Source: Corallococcus interemptor (GTDB lineage Bacteria > Myxococcota > Myxococcia > Myxococcales > Myxococcaceae). From it: 64,000 bases of DNA. A program made the position numbers and the translations under genes. The stretch's first letter is position 1; every line of letters begins with the position of its first letter. The stretch is taken from contig NZ_RAWM01000024.1 in the NCBI RefSeq assembly GCF_003668875.1, forward strand, positions 24,668-88,667, written 5' to 3'. Below the pieces are notes generated by a model. That model worked only from the letters and a program-made list of their open reading frames with translations, had not been told where the DNA came from and ran no database searches. This document shows, in pieces, positions 25,607-34,536 of the stretch.

Positions 25607-26613
25607 GCGGGCACCGCCTCCCGGGCCGCTTCCGCCCGGCGCGCCTTGCCCTCCTGGAACAGCTCGCTCATGACCTCCTCCAGGGGCGCGTTCTCCACCG
25701 TCAGGTCCGTCACCGGCAGCGTGGACAGCGCGCGGCCCACCGTGGCGTTCACCGCGTCCTGCTGGACCTGGAGCACCGCCGAGCCCGGCTCGTGCGACAC
25801 CACCTTGCCCAGCGCCGTGAGCAGGCCCGCGTCCACGGGCTGGCCCAGCCGCAGCACCACGCGCTTCTCCGGGCGCACGCGCTGCACCAGCGCGTCCAGG
25901 CTGCCGTCGTAGGACAGCTGCCCCTTGTCGATGACGATGACGCGCGGGCAGAGCGCCGCCACGTCGTCCATGTAGTGGCTGGTCAGGATGAGCGTGGCGC
26001 CCGTCTTCTCGTTGTACGCCTTGATGAACGCGCGCATCGTCACCTGCATGGACACGTCCAGGCCGATGGTGGGCTCGTCCAGGAAGAGCACCCGGGGGCG
26101 GTGGATGAGGGCCGCGGCCAGCTCGCACTTCATCCGCTCGCCCAGGCTGAGCTGGCGGGTGGGCTTGCCGATGAGGTCCTCCAGCTCCAGCAGCGACACC
26201 AGTTCATCCAGCGTCTGCTTGTACTGGAGGCGGGGCACGTCGTAGATGGCGCGGTTGAGTTCGAACGTCTCCGACGGCGGCAGGTCCCACAACAGCTGCT
26301 GCTTCTGCCCCATCACCAGCATGATCTTCTTGAGGAACGCCTCCTCGCGTAAGCGGGGCACGTGGCCATCCACGGTGACCTCCCCCTCGGACGGGTGGAG
26401 CAGGCCGGCGAGCACCTTGAGCGTCGTCGTCTTGCCGGCGCCGTTGGGCCCCAGGAAGCCCACGCGCTCCCCGGGCTGGATGTCGAAGGAGATGCCGTCC
26501 ACGGCCTTGACGGTCGTGTAGCTGCGGTGGACGAGCGAGCGCAGGGCCGCCTTCAGGCCAGGCGGGCGCTTGTGGACCTGATAGTGCTTGCGCAGTCCGC
26601 GGACGGAAATCAT
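25603..26613 (-). CDS. ABC transporter ATP-binding protein
   Basis: 336 aa. Walker A GPNGAGKTT, Q-loop LVMGQKQQLLWDL, signature LSLGERMK, Walker B LFLDEPTIGLD, H-loop TSHY. The C-terminal 90 residues are the extra regulatory domain seen in DrrA/NatA-type exporter ATPases. It drives the two permeases encoded downstream. A TAAACC hexamer ends 9 nt before the ATG. The exporter has no accessory gene that would reveal its substrate (drug, lipid or polysaccharide). Confidence 0.94.
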   Translation of the reverse strand: MISVRGLRKHYQVHKRPPGLKAALRSLVHRSYTTVKAVDGISFDIQPGERVGFLGPNGAGKTTTLKVLAGLLHPSEGEVTVDGHVPRLREEAFLKKIMLVMGQKQQLLWDLPPSETFELNRAIYDVPRLQYKQTLDELVSLLELEDLIGKPTRQLSLGERMKCELAAALIHRPRVLFLDEPTIGLDVSMQVTMRAFIKAYNEKTGATLILTSHYMDDVAALCPRVIVIDKGQLSYDGSLDALVQRVRPEKRVVLRLGQPVDAGLLTALGKVVSHEPGSAVLQVQQDAVNATVGRALSTLPVTDLTVENAPLEEVMSELFQEGKARRAEAAREAVPA

Positions 26614-26671
26614 GGCGGAGTGGGTTTAACGCGGTCGCCTCCGGGTGGCGACCCCTGATGTGAAGGCAACG

Positions 26672-27835
26672 ATGAGCAACGCATACAGCAAGGACCTGGA
26701 GCGATGGCTGCCCCGGCTCATCTCCGTGTGGCGCGCGTCCCGGGGCCGGGGGGACGGGCCGGAAGGCCGCCTCACGCCGCAGGAGGTCAAGGAGGTGGGC
26801 GCGGGCGTGAAGCAGCTGTCGCACGGCCTCACCCGCGAGCGTCAGCTGGCCGGCGCCCGCTACATGGACGACCCGCGCCTCTTGGGCGCGTACCTCCTCT
26901 TCTACTGGCCGGTGTCCTACGCCCAGGCCCGCCAGGTGCTGGGAGAGCTGCCCAACCGCCCTCGCCAGGTGCTCGACCTGGGCAGCGGCCCGGGCCCGGT
27001 GGCCTTCGCCGCCATGGACGCGGGCGGCAGCGAGGTCACGGCCGCGGACCGCAGCAAGCCGGCGCTGGAGCTGGCGCGCAAGCTGGCCACCGAGGCCGGC
27101 GAGGCCCTGGCCACGCGCGAGTGGGATCCGCTGAAGAAGAACGCCCAGCTGCCGGAGGGCCAGTACGACCTCATCACCATGGGGCACGTCATCAACGAGC
27201 TCTACGGCGCGACGGATGAGGCGCTGAAGCCGCGCGCGGCGCTGCTGGAGTCGGTGCTCGCCAAGGTGAAGAAGGGCGGCAGCCTGCTGGTGATGGAGCC
27301 CGCGCTGCGCGAGACGAGCCGCAACCTGCTCAAGGTGCGCGACCTCCTGGTGGAGCGCGGCTACGCCATCCGCGCGCCGTGCATGTTCCGCGGCGCGTGC
27401 CCCGCGCTGGTGAAGGAGACGGACTGGTGCCACGCGGAGCGCGCATGGCCCATGCCTCGCGTGGTGGAGGAGCTGGCGCGCGCGGCGGGCTTCCACAAGG
27501 AATCGCTCAAGATGAGCTACCTGGTGGTGGCGCCCAAGGGCGAGGCCTGGCCGGAGCCGCCGCCGGGCCGGCTGTTCCGCATCGTCAGCGAGTCGCTGGA
27601 GGGCAAGGGCCGCCAGCGCTACATCGGCTGCGGGCCGGAGGGGCGCGTGGGCCTGGCGATGCAGGAGCGCCACCGCTCGGAGAAGAACGAGAAGTTCTTC
27701 CACCTGCAGCGCGGCGACGTCATCGAGGCGACGGACCTGGAGACGAAGGGCGACGGCTACGCGCTCGGGGAGAACGCCGAGGTGCGCATGGTGGCCCAGG
27801 CCGGCCGCGGCGTGCCCCCCGCGCCGAAACCCTGA
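26672..27835 (+). CDS. Rsm22-like small-subunit rRNA methyltransferase
   Basis: 387 aa. SAM-binding core RQVLDLGSGPGPVAFAAMDAG (motif I) then EVTAADRS (motif II), and MGHVINELYG for motif IV. The Rsm22/METTL17 family hallmark is the cysteine cluster CMFRGACPALVKETDWCHAE near residue 237, which binds an iron-sulfur cluster in mitochondrial relatives. C-terminal OB-like extension (from about 300) ends with a Pro tail. The family acts in ribosomal small-subunit assembly or rRNA methylation; the bacterial target is not known. ATG 26672 is chosen over the earlier MATPDVKAT start because it begins the domain. Confidence 0.82.
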   Translation: MSNAYSKDLERWLPRLISVWRASRGRGDGPEGRLTPQEVKEVGAGVKQLSHGLTRERQLAGARYMDDPRLLGAYLLFYWPVSYAQARQVLGELPNRPRQVLDLGSGPGPVAFAAMDAGGSEVTAADRSKPALELARKLATEAGEALATREWDPLKKNAQLPEGQYDLITMGHVINELYGATDEALKPRAALLESVLAKVKKGGSLLVMEPALRETSRNLLKVRDLLVERGYAIRAPCMFRGACPALVKETDWCHAERAWPMPRVVEELARAAGFHKESLKMSYLVVAPKGEAWPEPPPGRLFRIVSESLEGKGRQRYIGCGPEGRVGLAMQERHRSEKNEKFFHLQRGDVIEATDLETKGDGYALGENAEVRMVAQAGRGVPPAPKP

Positions 27836-28067
27836 GCGGGCACGACCAGGGCGAGGGGGCCACTCCGTAGGAGGGGGACAAGTCCTGGCCGCTGAAGCGC
27901 GAAATTTCCCGGGAGCGTGATGGTGGAACGCATCAGCGCACCACCACCGTGAAAGATGGACCGTGGCGAGTCGTTCTCGGGCTGACGTGGTATTTCTGAA
28001 CGGCTCGCCCCACAGGCGCCGGCTGTTGTTAGGTTGCGCCGCACCTCATTCCCAAGGAAGGAATCCC
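27836..28067. other. Intergenic region before pip
   Basis: 232 nt between the Rsm22-like gene and proline iminopeptidase with no gene. It includes one imperfect hairpin, GGTGG...CCACC around 27925-27950, and an AT-richer stretch (gtggtatttctgaacgg) near 27987. I assign nothing further. Confidence 0.4.
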
Positions 28068-29033
28068 GTGCCCGCACCCACGCCGTTGCGAACGCTCTAT
28101 CCCCCCATCGAGCCCTACCGCACCGGCTACTTGAAGGTCACCGGGGGCCACACCCTGTACTTCGAGGAGAGCGGCAACCCGGAGGGCAAGCCCGCGGTGT
28201 TCGTGCACGGCGGCCCGGGCGGCGGCACCGACCCGAAGCAGCGCCGCTTCTTCGACCCGGCCGTCTACCGCATCATCCTGTTTGATCAGCGCGGCTGTGG
28301 CCGCAGCACGCCGCACGCCAGCCTGGAGCAGAACACCACCTGGGACCTGGTGGCGGACATGGAGCGGCTGCGCGAGCACCTGGGCCTGGAGCGCTGGCTG
28401 CTCTTTGGCGGCTCGTGGGGCAGCACGCTGTCGCTCGCGTACGCGGAGGCGCATCCGGAGCGCGTCACGGAGCTGGTGCTGCGCGGCATCTTCCTGTTGC
28501 GCAAGCAGGAGATTGACTGGTTCTACCAGCGCGGCGCGGACGCGATGTTCCCGGACGCGTGGGAGCAGTTCCTCGCGCCCATCCCGGAGGAGGAGCGCGG
28601 TGACCTGCTCCACGCGTACCAGCGGCGGCTGATGGGCGACGACAAGCACTCGCAGCAGGAGGCCGCGAAGGCGTGGAGCGTATGGGAGGGCCGCACGAGC
28701 TGCCTGTACCCCAACCCGGAGCTCATCGCGCGCAACGCGGGGGACGCGTTCGCCATCGCCTTCGCGCGCATCGAGTGCCACTACTTCGTCAACAAGGGCT
28801 GGCTGCGCACCGACACCCAGCTGCTGGACGACGTGCAGCGCATCCGCCACATCCCCGCCGTCATCGTGCAGGGGCGCTACGACGTCGTCTGCCCGCCGGA
28901 GAGCGCGTGGGCCCTGCACCGCGCGTGGCCGGAGGCCCAGTTCGTGATGGTGCCGGACGCGGGCCACTCCGCCAACGAGCCCGGCAACACCTCCGCCCTG
29001 ATTGAAGCCACGGACCGCTTCCGCGGCCTGTAG
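28068..29033 (+). CDS. pip: Proline iminopeptidase, S33 family
   Basis: Releases N-terminal proline from peptides. 321 aa, standard length. HGGPGGG (oxyanion), DQRGCGRS, nucleophile elbow GGSWGS with Ser116, GRYDVVCP with the catalytic Asp, and AGHSANEP with the catalytic His. GTG 28068 is chosen: AAGGAAGG ends 5 nt upstream. The alternative ATG at 27963 would add a signal-like tail but lacks a binding site. Cytosolic peptide recycling is expected. Confidence 0.93.
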   Translation: MPAPTPLRTLYPPIEPYRTGYLKVTGGHTLYFEESGNPEGKPAVFVHGGPGGGTDPKQRRFFDPAVYRIILFDQRGCGRSTPHASLEQNTTWDLVADMERLREHLGLERWLLFGGSWGSTLSLAYAEAHPERVTELVLRGIFLLRKQEIDWFYQRGADAMFPDAWEQFLAPIPEEERGDLLHAYQRRLMGDDKHSQQEAAKAWSVWEGRTSCLYPNPELIARNAGDAFAIAFARIECHYFVNKGWLRTDTQLLDDVQRIRHIPAVIVQGRYDVVCPPESAWALHRAWPEAQFVMVPDAGHSANEPGNTSALIEATDRFRGL

Positions 29034-29060
29034 CCTCAAGAGAGCCTTTGGGCCGGGACG

Positions 29061-29393
29061 TCACATGTCCTGGCCTTCGGGCTCCGGGGCGTCCATCTCC
29101 CACTCGCACTTGCGCGCGCTCCATACGAGGTGCGCCGCGTGCTGGCCCGCCATGGAGACGTTGAAGCGCCTCCATGCATCCGGGCCCGGTTGATCCGCCG
29201 CGACCTCCACCAGCGACAGGTCGTCCGTGCTGCCCTGCTTCACCTGCGCCTGGAGCGCCAGGACGCGCTCCTTCGCCTGGGCCTGCTCCTCCAGCACGAC
29301 AGCCCAGGGCGCTTCCGCTCCCAGGGCCCCCGTGGAGGACAGGACACAGCTCAGGACGGCGAGGACACTCCAGACAGGGCGGACAGAGCGCAT
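29061..29393 (-). CDS. Small secreted protein of unknown function
   Basis: 110 aa with a clear signal peptide (VWSVLAVLSCVLSSTGALGAEA, cleavage after ALGA). The mature part is charged and helical at first (EEQAQAKERVLALQAQVKQ) and ends in an acidic tail. No known family seen. ATG 29393 is preferred to the GTG at 29408 because GGAG lies upstream. Convergent with pip and just after the M20 peptidase gene, 12 nt away on the same strand. Confidence 0.6.
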   Translation of the reverse strand: MRSVRPVWSVLAVLSCVLSSTGALGAEAPWAVVLEEQAQAKERVLALQAQVKQGSTDDLSLVEVAADQPGPDAWRRFNVSMAGQHAAHLVWSARKCEWEMDAPEPEGQDM

Positions 29394-29420
29394 GGGAGCG
29401 CACTCCACCCCATTCCCCGC

Positions 29421-30818
29421 TCAGCGGCGAGGGGTCAGTGACTTCGCCAGCTCCTCGTAGAGGTGGATGGCGGAGCGGATGGCCTTCTCCCAGTCACCCA
29501 GGTGCAGGCTCTCGTTTTCGGAGTGGGCGTACGTGTACGGATCCTCCACGCCGATGAGCAGCGCGGGCACGCCGCCCAGCTCCTTGGCGAACGGCTCCAC
29601 GAACGGGATGGAGCCACCACACCCGATGGTCACGGGCTTCTTCGCGTAGCCCTTCTCCAGCGCTCGGAACGCCGCCTGGAAGGCCGGGTGCGACGAATCC
29701 GTGTACCACCAGCCGGACGCCTGGTCCTCGCGGATCTCCAGCTCCAGCCCCCACGGGCACACCTTCTTCAGGTGCTCCACCAGCCGGCGCTGCACGTCCT
29801 CCGGGTTCATGTCCGGCACCACGCGGATGCCCACGCGCGCCCACGCGGACTCCACGATGATGTTGCGCGCGTCCTTGCGGCTGCTGGCCTGGATGGCGTT
29901 GATGGCCAGGCTCGGCTGGCGCCAGTTCGTCTCCCACGGATGACGTCCGCCGCCCAGCAGCTGCACGCCCTCGCGGATGCCCGCCTGCTCGCGGAAGGTG
30001 GCCTCGTCACCGGGCAGCGCCTGGATGCTCTCGCGCTCGGAAGCCGTCAGCGGCTTCACCTGCTCCATCACGCCCTCGATGGCGATGGTGCCATCCGCGT
30101 TCGTCAGCGACGCCAGCATCCGGCACAGCGCCATCGCCGGATCCGGAATGGGCCCGCCCCACATGCCCGAGTGCACCGCCTGCTGAAGCCCCCGCACCTC
30201 CACGTCCACCGTCACCAGCCCGCGCAGCGCCGTGGTGATGGACGGCAGGCCCGTGTCGAAGTTCGTCGTGTCCGTCAACACGATGGCGTCCGCCGCCACC
30301 AACTTCGCGTGCTTCTGGAGAAATGCACCCAGGTGGTCACTGCCCGCCTCCTCCTCGCCCTCGATGATGACCTTCACGTTGAGTGGGAGTTGGCCGGTGC
30401 TCTTGAGCCACGCGTCCACGGCGGACGTGTGCACGACGATGCCGGCCTTGTCGTCCGCCGCGCCGCGGCCGTACAGGCGGCCATCGCGCTCCTGGGGCTC
30501 GAAGGGCGGGCTCTTCCACGCGGCCTCGTCTCCGGCGGGCTGCACGTCGTGGTGCGCGTAGAGGAGGAGCGTGGGGCGGCCTGGCGCCTTGAGCACCTCG
30601 CCGTAGACATACGGATGCGCGCCCTCGATTTCGAGCAACTGGACGTTTTCAAATCCACGGTCCTTCAGGAGGGCCGCGGTGGCCTCCGCGCTCTTGCGCA
30701 CGAGGCCCGCGTCGAACCCGGGAAAGGACACACTGGGTATGCGTACGAGGGCCTTGAGGTCTTCCAGGTACGCGGCCTTGTGGGACTCGAAATGGGACAG
30801 CGCGGGGTCGGTGGACAT
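29421..30818 (-). CDS. M20 family dipeptidase
   Basis: 465 aa co-catalytic zinc peptidase of the ArgE/DapE/CNDP type. [11 protein letters not shown] (His ligand and Asp), [10 protein letters not shown] (bridging Asp), EGEEEAGS (catalytic Glu and ligand), DTTN (Asp ligand) and a late GCGGSIP, AHSENES with the final His. The insertion domain lies at about residues 190-310. AAGGGG precedes ATG 30818 by 5 nt, which favours it over GTG 30824. Likely cytosolic dipeptide breakdown. Confidence 0.93.
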   Translation of the reverse strand: MSTDPALSHFESHKAAYLEDLKALVRIPSVSFPGFDAGLVRKSAEATAALLKDRGFENVQLLEIEGAHPYVYGEVLKAPGRPTLLLYAHHDVQPAGDEAAWKSPPFEPQERDGRLYGRGAADDKAGIVVHTSAVDAWLKSTGQLPLNVKVIIEGEEEAGSDHLGAFLQKHAKLVAADAIVLTDTTNFDTGLPSITTALRGLVTVDVEVRGLQQAVHSGMWGGPIPDPAMALCRMLASLTNADGTIAIEGVMEQVKPLTASERESIQALPGDEATFREQAGIREGVQLLGGGRHPWETNWRQPSLAINAIQASSRKDARNIIVESAWARVGIRVVPDMNPEDVQRRLVEHLKKVCPWGLELEIREDQASGWWYTDSSHPAFQAAFRALEKGYAKKPVTIGCGGSIPFVEPFAKELGGVPALLIGVEDPYTYAHSENESLHLGDWEKAIRSAIHLYEELAKSLTPRR

Positions 30819-30900
30819 GCCCACCCCTTAACCCAAAAGCCGAGCAGGCACGTGGGATGCGCGCGCCCAAACGTCGCGCGTCTTATGTATCCTGCCGCCC

Positions 30901-31275
30901 ATGCCTGGACTACCTACCCTGCTGTTGGTGGATGACGACAGCTTCGTGCGTCGCATCCTCAAGGACGTCATCGCGGACACGGGGATCGACCTGCGGCTCT
31001 TGGAAGCGGCGGACGGGGAGGAAGGGCTGGCGCTGGCGCAGAAGGAGCAGCCGGCGGTGATGTTCCTGGACCTCTTCATGCCGAAGAAGAGCGGGCTGGA
31101 GGTGCTGGGCGCCATCAAGAGCGTTTCGCCGGACACGCGCGTGCTGGTCATCAGCAGCATGGACGCGGAGCCGGTGGTGGAGCAGGCCATCGCCGCGGGG
31201 GCGATGGGCTTCGTGGGCAAACCGTTCCATCCCCTGGAGATCGCCGCCGCCGTACGCCAGGCCCTGGCGTCCTGA
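30901..31275 (+). CDS. Single-domain response regulator
   Basis: 124 aa receiver only. Acidic pair Asp11-Asp12, phosphoacceptor Asp57 in MFLDLFMPKKSG, Thr/Ser site in VISSMDAEP, and Lys107 in GFVGKPFHPLE are intact. No output domain, so it acts by protein contact. TATGTA ends 11 nt before the ATG and no Shine-Dalgarno is present. The PilZ-containing gene starts 16 nt downstream; the two are likely co-transcribed and may share a pathway. Confidence 0.93.
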   Translation: MPGLPTLLLVDDDSFVRRILKDVIADTGIDLRLLEAADGEEGLALAQKEQPAVMFLDLFMPKKSGLEVLGAIKSVSPDTRVLVISSMDAEPVVEQAIAAGAMGFVGKPFHPLEIAAAVRQALAS

Positions 31276-31291
31276 CTCCCCCGAGGTCCCC

Positions 31292-32569
31292 GTGTCGTCA
31301 AACGTTGTCGGTTACTGGGTGGGAGACTCGCTCGGCCGCGTGCTGGGCCCCCTCCAGCTGCAAGCCTTCCGCGACCTCATTTCGTCAGGTCGCCTGAAGA
31401 CGGCCGTGCGCGCGTCGCGCGACGGAACGAACTGGATCGCGCTCCAGGACCTCCCGGAGGTGCGCGACCTGTTCACCACCGCGGCGCCCACGGCCTCCCT
31501 GGAGACGCAGCAGGCCGAGCGCCTGCGCAACCAGCTGCGGGGCCTGCTGCACCTGCCGCCGCACGAGGTGTTCGGGCTCAAGCCGAATGCGACGCTCGAC
31601 GAGTTCCGGCTCGCCTTCTTCCGCATGGCGAAGCGCTTCTCGCCGGAGCACCTGGCGGCGGATCTGCATCCGGAGCTGCGCAAGGTCTCCGTCGAAATCT
31701 TCGACTTCCTCTCGAGGCGGATCCGCGAGGCGGAGACGCTCTTCCTCCAGGGCGCGATGCAGCCGCCCGCGCCCCCGCCGCCCCGGCTGGACATGACCGG
31801 TGCGCGGCCCGCCGCGCCGCTGCCCTTGAGTGGAACCGCAGTGCCCGCGCGTCCGCAGCCCGCGCGCCCGGTGGCCGCGTCCATTCAGCACACGCCTGTT
31901 CCGGGCTCCCTCACGCGTCCGCAGGCCGCGTCCATTCCGCCGACGCCCGTGCCGGGTTCGATGACGCGTCCGCAGGCCGCTGCCATTCCGCCGACGCCCG
32001 TCCCGGGTTCGATGACGCGTCCGGTGGCCGCGTCCATTCCGCCCACGCCTGCACCGGGCACGATGACGCGTCCGGTGCCACCGCCCGCGCCGGCCCGGCC
32101 TCCGCCGGTGATGACGCCCACGACGCGGCCGGTGACGCCACCACCTCCGGCTCCCGCGCCCGCGCCGCCGCCTCCCGCGCCCGTGCGGCGCCCCATCGCC
32201 GCCCCCGCGCCCTCGTACTCGAGCGCCGAGTTCGTGGGTCTGGAGCGCCGGTCGGACGACAGGCTCCACGCGGACGTGAAGGTGACGATGAAGAACACGG
32301 GCATCTTCACCGACCACCGCATCATCAACCTGTCGTCGGGCGGCCTGTTCATCGGCACGGACCGGCCGCTGCGGTTGGGCACGCAGGTGGAGTTGACGCT
32401 GCGCTTCGATGATCCGGAGCGGGTGATGACCCTGCGCAGCTCCGTCATCTGGGAGAACTCCCTGGACGACGGCAAGAACCCCCGCGGCTACGGGTTGCGC
32501 CTGAGCGCGCTGCGCGCGGAGGAACGGGACTTCATCCAGCAGTACGTCCGCCGCACCAAGAAGCCGTGA
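31292..32569 (+). CDS. GYF_2 / J-like / PilZ fusion protein
   Basis: 425 aa, GTG start. Residues 5-60 look like a GYF_2 domain (GYWVGDSLGRVLGPLQLQAF). Residues 75-165 resemble a J-type helical region (HEVFGLKPNATLDEFRLAFFRMAKRFSPEH) without an HPD. Then a Pro/Ala-rich linker of about 145 residues holding four 17-aa repeats. The C-terminus (320-420) is a PilZ domain of the Myxococcus paralogue type: RRSDDRLHADVKV, NLSSGGLFI, YGLRLSAL. The c-di-GMP RxxxR plus D/NxSxxG motifs are only partly kept (NLSSGG). It may relay c-di-GMP or act without ligand. Confidence 0.82.
   Translation: MSSNVVGYWVGDSLGRVLGPLQLQAFRDLISSGRLKTAVRASRDGTNWIALQDLPEVRDLFTTAAPTASLETQQAERLRNQLRGLLHLPPHEVFGLKPNATLDEFRLAFFRMAKRFSPEHLAADLHPELRKVSVEIFDFLSRRIREAETLFLQGAMQPPAPPPPRLDMTGARPAAPLPLSGTAVPARPQPARPVAASIQHTPVPGSLTRPQAASIPPTPVPGSMTRPQAAAIPPTPVPGSMTRPVAASIPPTPAPGTMTRPVPPPAPARPPPVMTPTTRPVTPPPPAPAPAPPPPAPVRRPIAAPAPSYSSAEFVGLERRSDDRLHADVKVTMKNTGIFTDHRIINLSSGGLFIGTDRPLRLGTQVELTLRFDDPERVMTLRSSVIWENSLDDGKNPRGYGLRLSALRAEERDFIQQYVRRTKKP
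31871..32074 (+). repeat. Four 51-nt tandem coding repeats
   Basis: Four copies of a 51-nt unit encode 17 residues with the core ASIPPTPVPGSMTRP. Copies 2 and 3 are nearly identical (gggttcgatgacgcgtccg in both); copies 1 and 4 are more diverged. The repeat is in frame in the Pro-rich linker of the PilZ protein and would change linker length by whole units. Confidence 0.85.
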
Positions 32570-32600
32570 CTGCTTCCCGGGCGGTTCGACTCGCCCGGGC

Positions 32601-32711
32601 CTAGAACAACTGGCCCAGGAAGACCCCGCCCATCGCCACGAAGGCCACCCACACGGCCATGACGGACTTCAACTCCAGGTCCCTGCGGTCCAACACGTTC
32701 GCGAAGTTCAT
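32601..32711 (-). CDS. Small single-pass membrane peptide (36 aa)
   Basis: Too short to be listed among longer ORFs. Translation begins MNFANVLDRRDLELKSVMAV and ends WVAFVAMGGVFLGQLF: a charged N-terminal half and a hydrophobic helix of about 20 residues that ends the protein. GGAG lies 8 nt before the ATG (32720-32723). It is convergent with the PilZ gene (31 nt apart) and divergent from the histidine kinase. Function unknown; might be a tail-anchored regulator. Confidence 0.6.
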   Translation of the reverse strand: MNFANVLDRRDLELKSVMAVWVAFVAMGGVFLGQLF

Positions 32712-32849
32712 GGTCTCTTCTCCAGTGCTCAACGCCTTCACCCCTTCCTACGGAGCACCCGCGCGGCGATTGCCTGGGGCCCCCCAGGCTCCGGAAGCCC
32801 CGGAGCCCGCGGCCAGGATCACCCGGTGGCCCCCGGCGAAGGTGCGGCG

Positions 32850-34454
32850 ATGAGCGCGCCCGTTCCGCCGGGCTCGCTGGATGGCCTCCTGCCCGCGCTG
32901 CCGGTGCCCCTGTTCGTGATTCGAGGCGACCGGCTGGTGTTCACCAACGCCGCGATGCGCACGCTGCTGGGCCTTGGCGAGGACGAGCTGCCGTCGCTGA
33001 TGGAGCTCGCCGCGCGCTTCGGCCCGGAGGAGCGCGCGTGGGTGGAGCCCATGGCCGAAGCGCTGGCGCGCGGCGAGCAGCCCCCGCCGGTACAGCCCGC
33101 GTGGGTGCGCGTGCGCGGCGCGGACGGACGCCAGCACCTGCTCTCCCCCATCACCGCGCCGGGCCGCGTGCCGGAGGAGCAGCTGGTGCTGCTGTTGGAC
33201 GCGGAGGGCGGGGACGCGGTGCGGAAGCTGTCCACCGTGCTGGTGTCCACCGCGGCGGAGCTGCTGCGCTGCCGCGATGAGGCGCAGGTGCTGGAGCTGG
33301 CGGTGGACGCGGTGCACCGGCAGGGCTTCTACGTGTCCGTGATGTTGCTGGAGGGGGACTTCCTGCGCCACGGTCCCATGCGACAGGAGCCGGAGAGCCT
33401 GGCCGCCGCGGCGCGGCTGTACGGACAGGACGTGCACCAGGTGCGCTTCCCCCGCTCGGGGATGCCGCACCTGGCGGAGGTGCTCACGAGCCGCCGGTCG
33501 GTGTTCCATCCGGACGCGTTCAGCATGGCGCGGCGGCTGCACTCGCCGGAGGTGGCGGACAACATCCAGCGCGTCTATCCGCCGGGCTCGCGCGCGCTGG
33601 ACGCGCCCATCTTCGTGGGGGACGAGCCCTTCGGCGTGCTGGCGGTGCAGTCCACCACGCTGACGCCCGCGAACGCGGGAGCGCTGGAGCTGTTCGCGCA
33701 GCTCATTGGAGGCGCGCTGGAGAACGTGCGCCACCACCGCGCGGCGGAGGCGCGGCTCGCGGAGGTGCACCGCCTGCAGAACGAGCTCATCGCCAGCGAG
33801 CGGCTGACGGTGCTGGGCGAAGCGGCGGGCGTGGTGGCCCACGAGGTGCGAAACCCCCTGGGCGCCATCCTCAACACGGTGGCGGTGCTCAAGCGCGAGC
33901 CCCGCCTTGGGCCCGCGGGTGCGTCCGCGGTGGAGATGCTGGAGGAGGAGGCCATCCGGCTGGAGGACATCGTGCGCGACCTGCTGGACACGGTGCGCCC
34001 GCTGGAACCCCGGCCGCGCCCCGTGTCGCTGGGGGAGCTGGTGCACCGGGCGCTCGCGCAGCTGCTCCACGGCCGCGAGGAGCTGCCCAAGCCGCGCGTG
34101 GCCTTCGACGAGGCGCCGGACGTGCCGGACCTGTCCGGCGACGAGACGCTGTTGCAGCTGGCCGTCACGCACCTGATGCGCAACGCCATCCAGGCCTCGC
34201 CGTCCGGGGGCACGGTGCGCGTGGCGGTGCGCCGCGTGACGGACGGCGTGTCGCTGGTCGTGGAGGACGAGGGCCCGGGCATCGCGGGCCTGGATCCGAA
34301 GCGCGTCTTCGAGCCCTTCTTCCTCACCCGAGCCAACGGCCGGGGGCTGGGCCTGGCCATCGTGCGGCGCGTGGTGCTCGCGCACGGGGGCAAGGTGCGC
34401 GCGGGCGCCAGGCCCGAGGGCGGCGCGCGCTTCGAGCTGGAGCTGCCGCTCTAG
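32850..34454 (+). CDS. PAS-GAF sensor histidine kinase, cytosolic
   Basis: 534 aa. A PAS-like domain (about 12-110, FVIRGDRLVFTNAAM), then a GAF domain (about 130-300, ALDAPIFVGDEPFGVLAVQST), then HisKA with H-box VVAHEVRNPLGA and HATPase_c with N-box LMRNAIQAS, G1 DEGPGI, F-box FEPFF, G2 GRGLGLAIV. No transmembrane segment. ATG 32850 follows GAAGGTG. No receiver gene adjoins it on the same strand. Confidence 0.9.
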   Translation: MSAPVPPGSLDGLLPALPVPLFVIRGDRLVFTNAAMRTLLGLGEDELPSLMELAARFGPEERAWVEPMAEALARGEQPPPVQPAWVRVRGADGRQHLLSPITAPGRVPEEQLVLLLDAEGGDAVRKLSTVLVSTAAELLRCRDEAQVLELAVDAVHRQGFYVSVMLLEGDFLRHGPMRQEPESLAAAARLYGQDVHQVRFPRSGMPHLAEVLTSRRSVFHPDAFSMARRLHSPEVADNIQRVYPPGSRALDAPIFVGDEPFGVLAVQSTTLTPANAGALELFAQLIGGALENVRHHRAAEARLAEVHRLQNELIASERLTVLGEAAGVVAHEVRNPLGAILNTVAVLKREPRLGPAGASAVEMLEEEAIRLEDIVRDLLDTVRPLEPRPRPVSLGELVHRALAQLLHGREELPKPRVAFDEAPDVPDLSGDETLLQLAVTHLMRNAIQASPSGGTVRVAVRRVTDGVSLVVEDEGPGIAGLDPKRVFEPFFLTRANGRGLGLAIVRRVVLAHGGKVRAGARPEGGARFELELPL

Positions 34455-34501
34455 CGACACGCAGCAACAGCAGACCGCGCTTCGGCAGCATCAGTGCGGC
34501 C

Positions 34502-34522
34502 ACCCGCTCACTTCGAGCGGGT
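34502..34522. terminator. Hairpin between convergent genes
   Basis: ACCCGCTC-ACTTC-GAGCGGGT, perfect 8-bp stem with a 5-nt loop, between the histidine kinase and the THUMP methyltransferase 3' ends. No T tract, so termination is likely but weak. A 13-nt direct repeat agcaacagcagac occurs at 34462 and 34550 on either side. Confidence 0.5.
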
Positions 34523-34536
34523 ACTGACGCTCCAGC

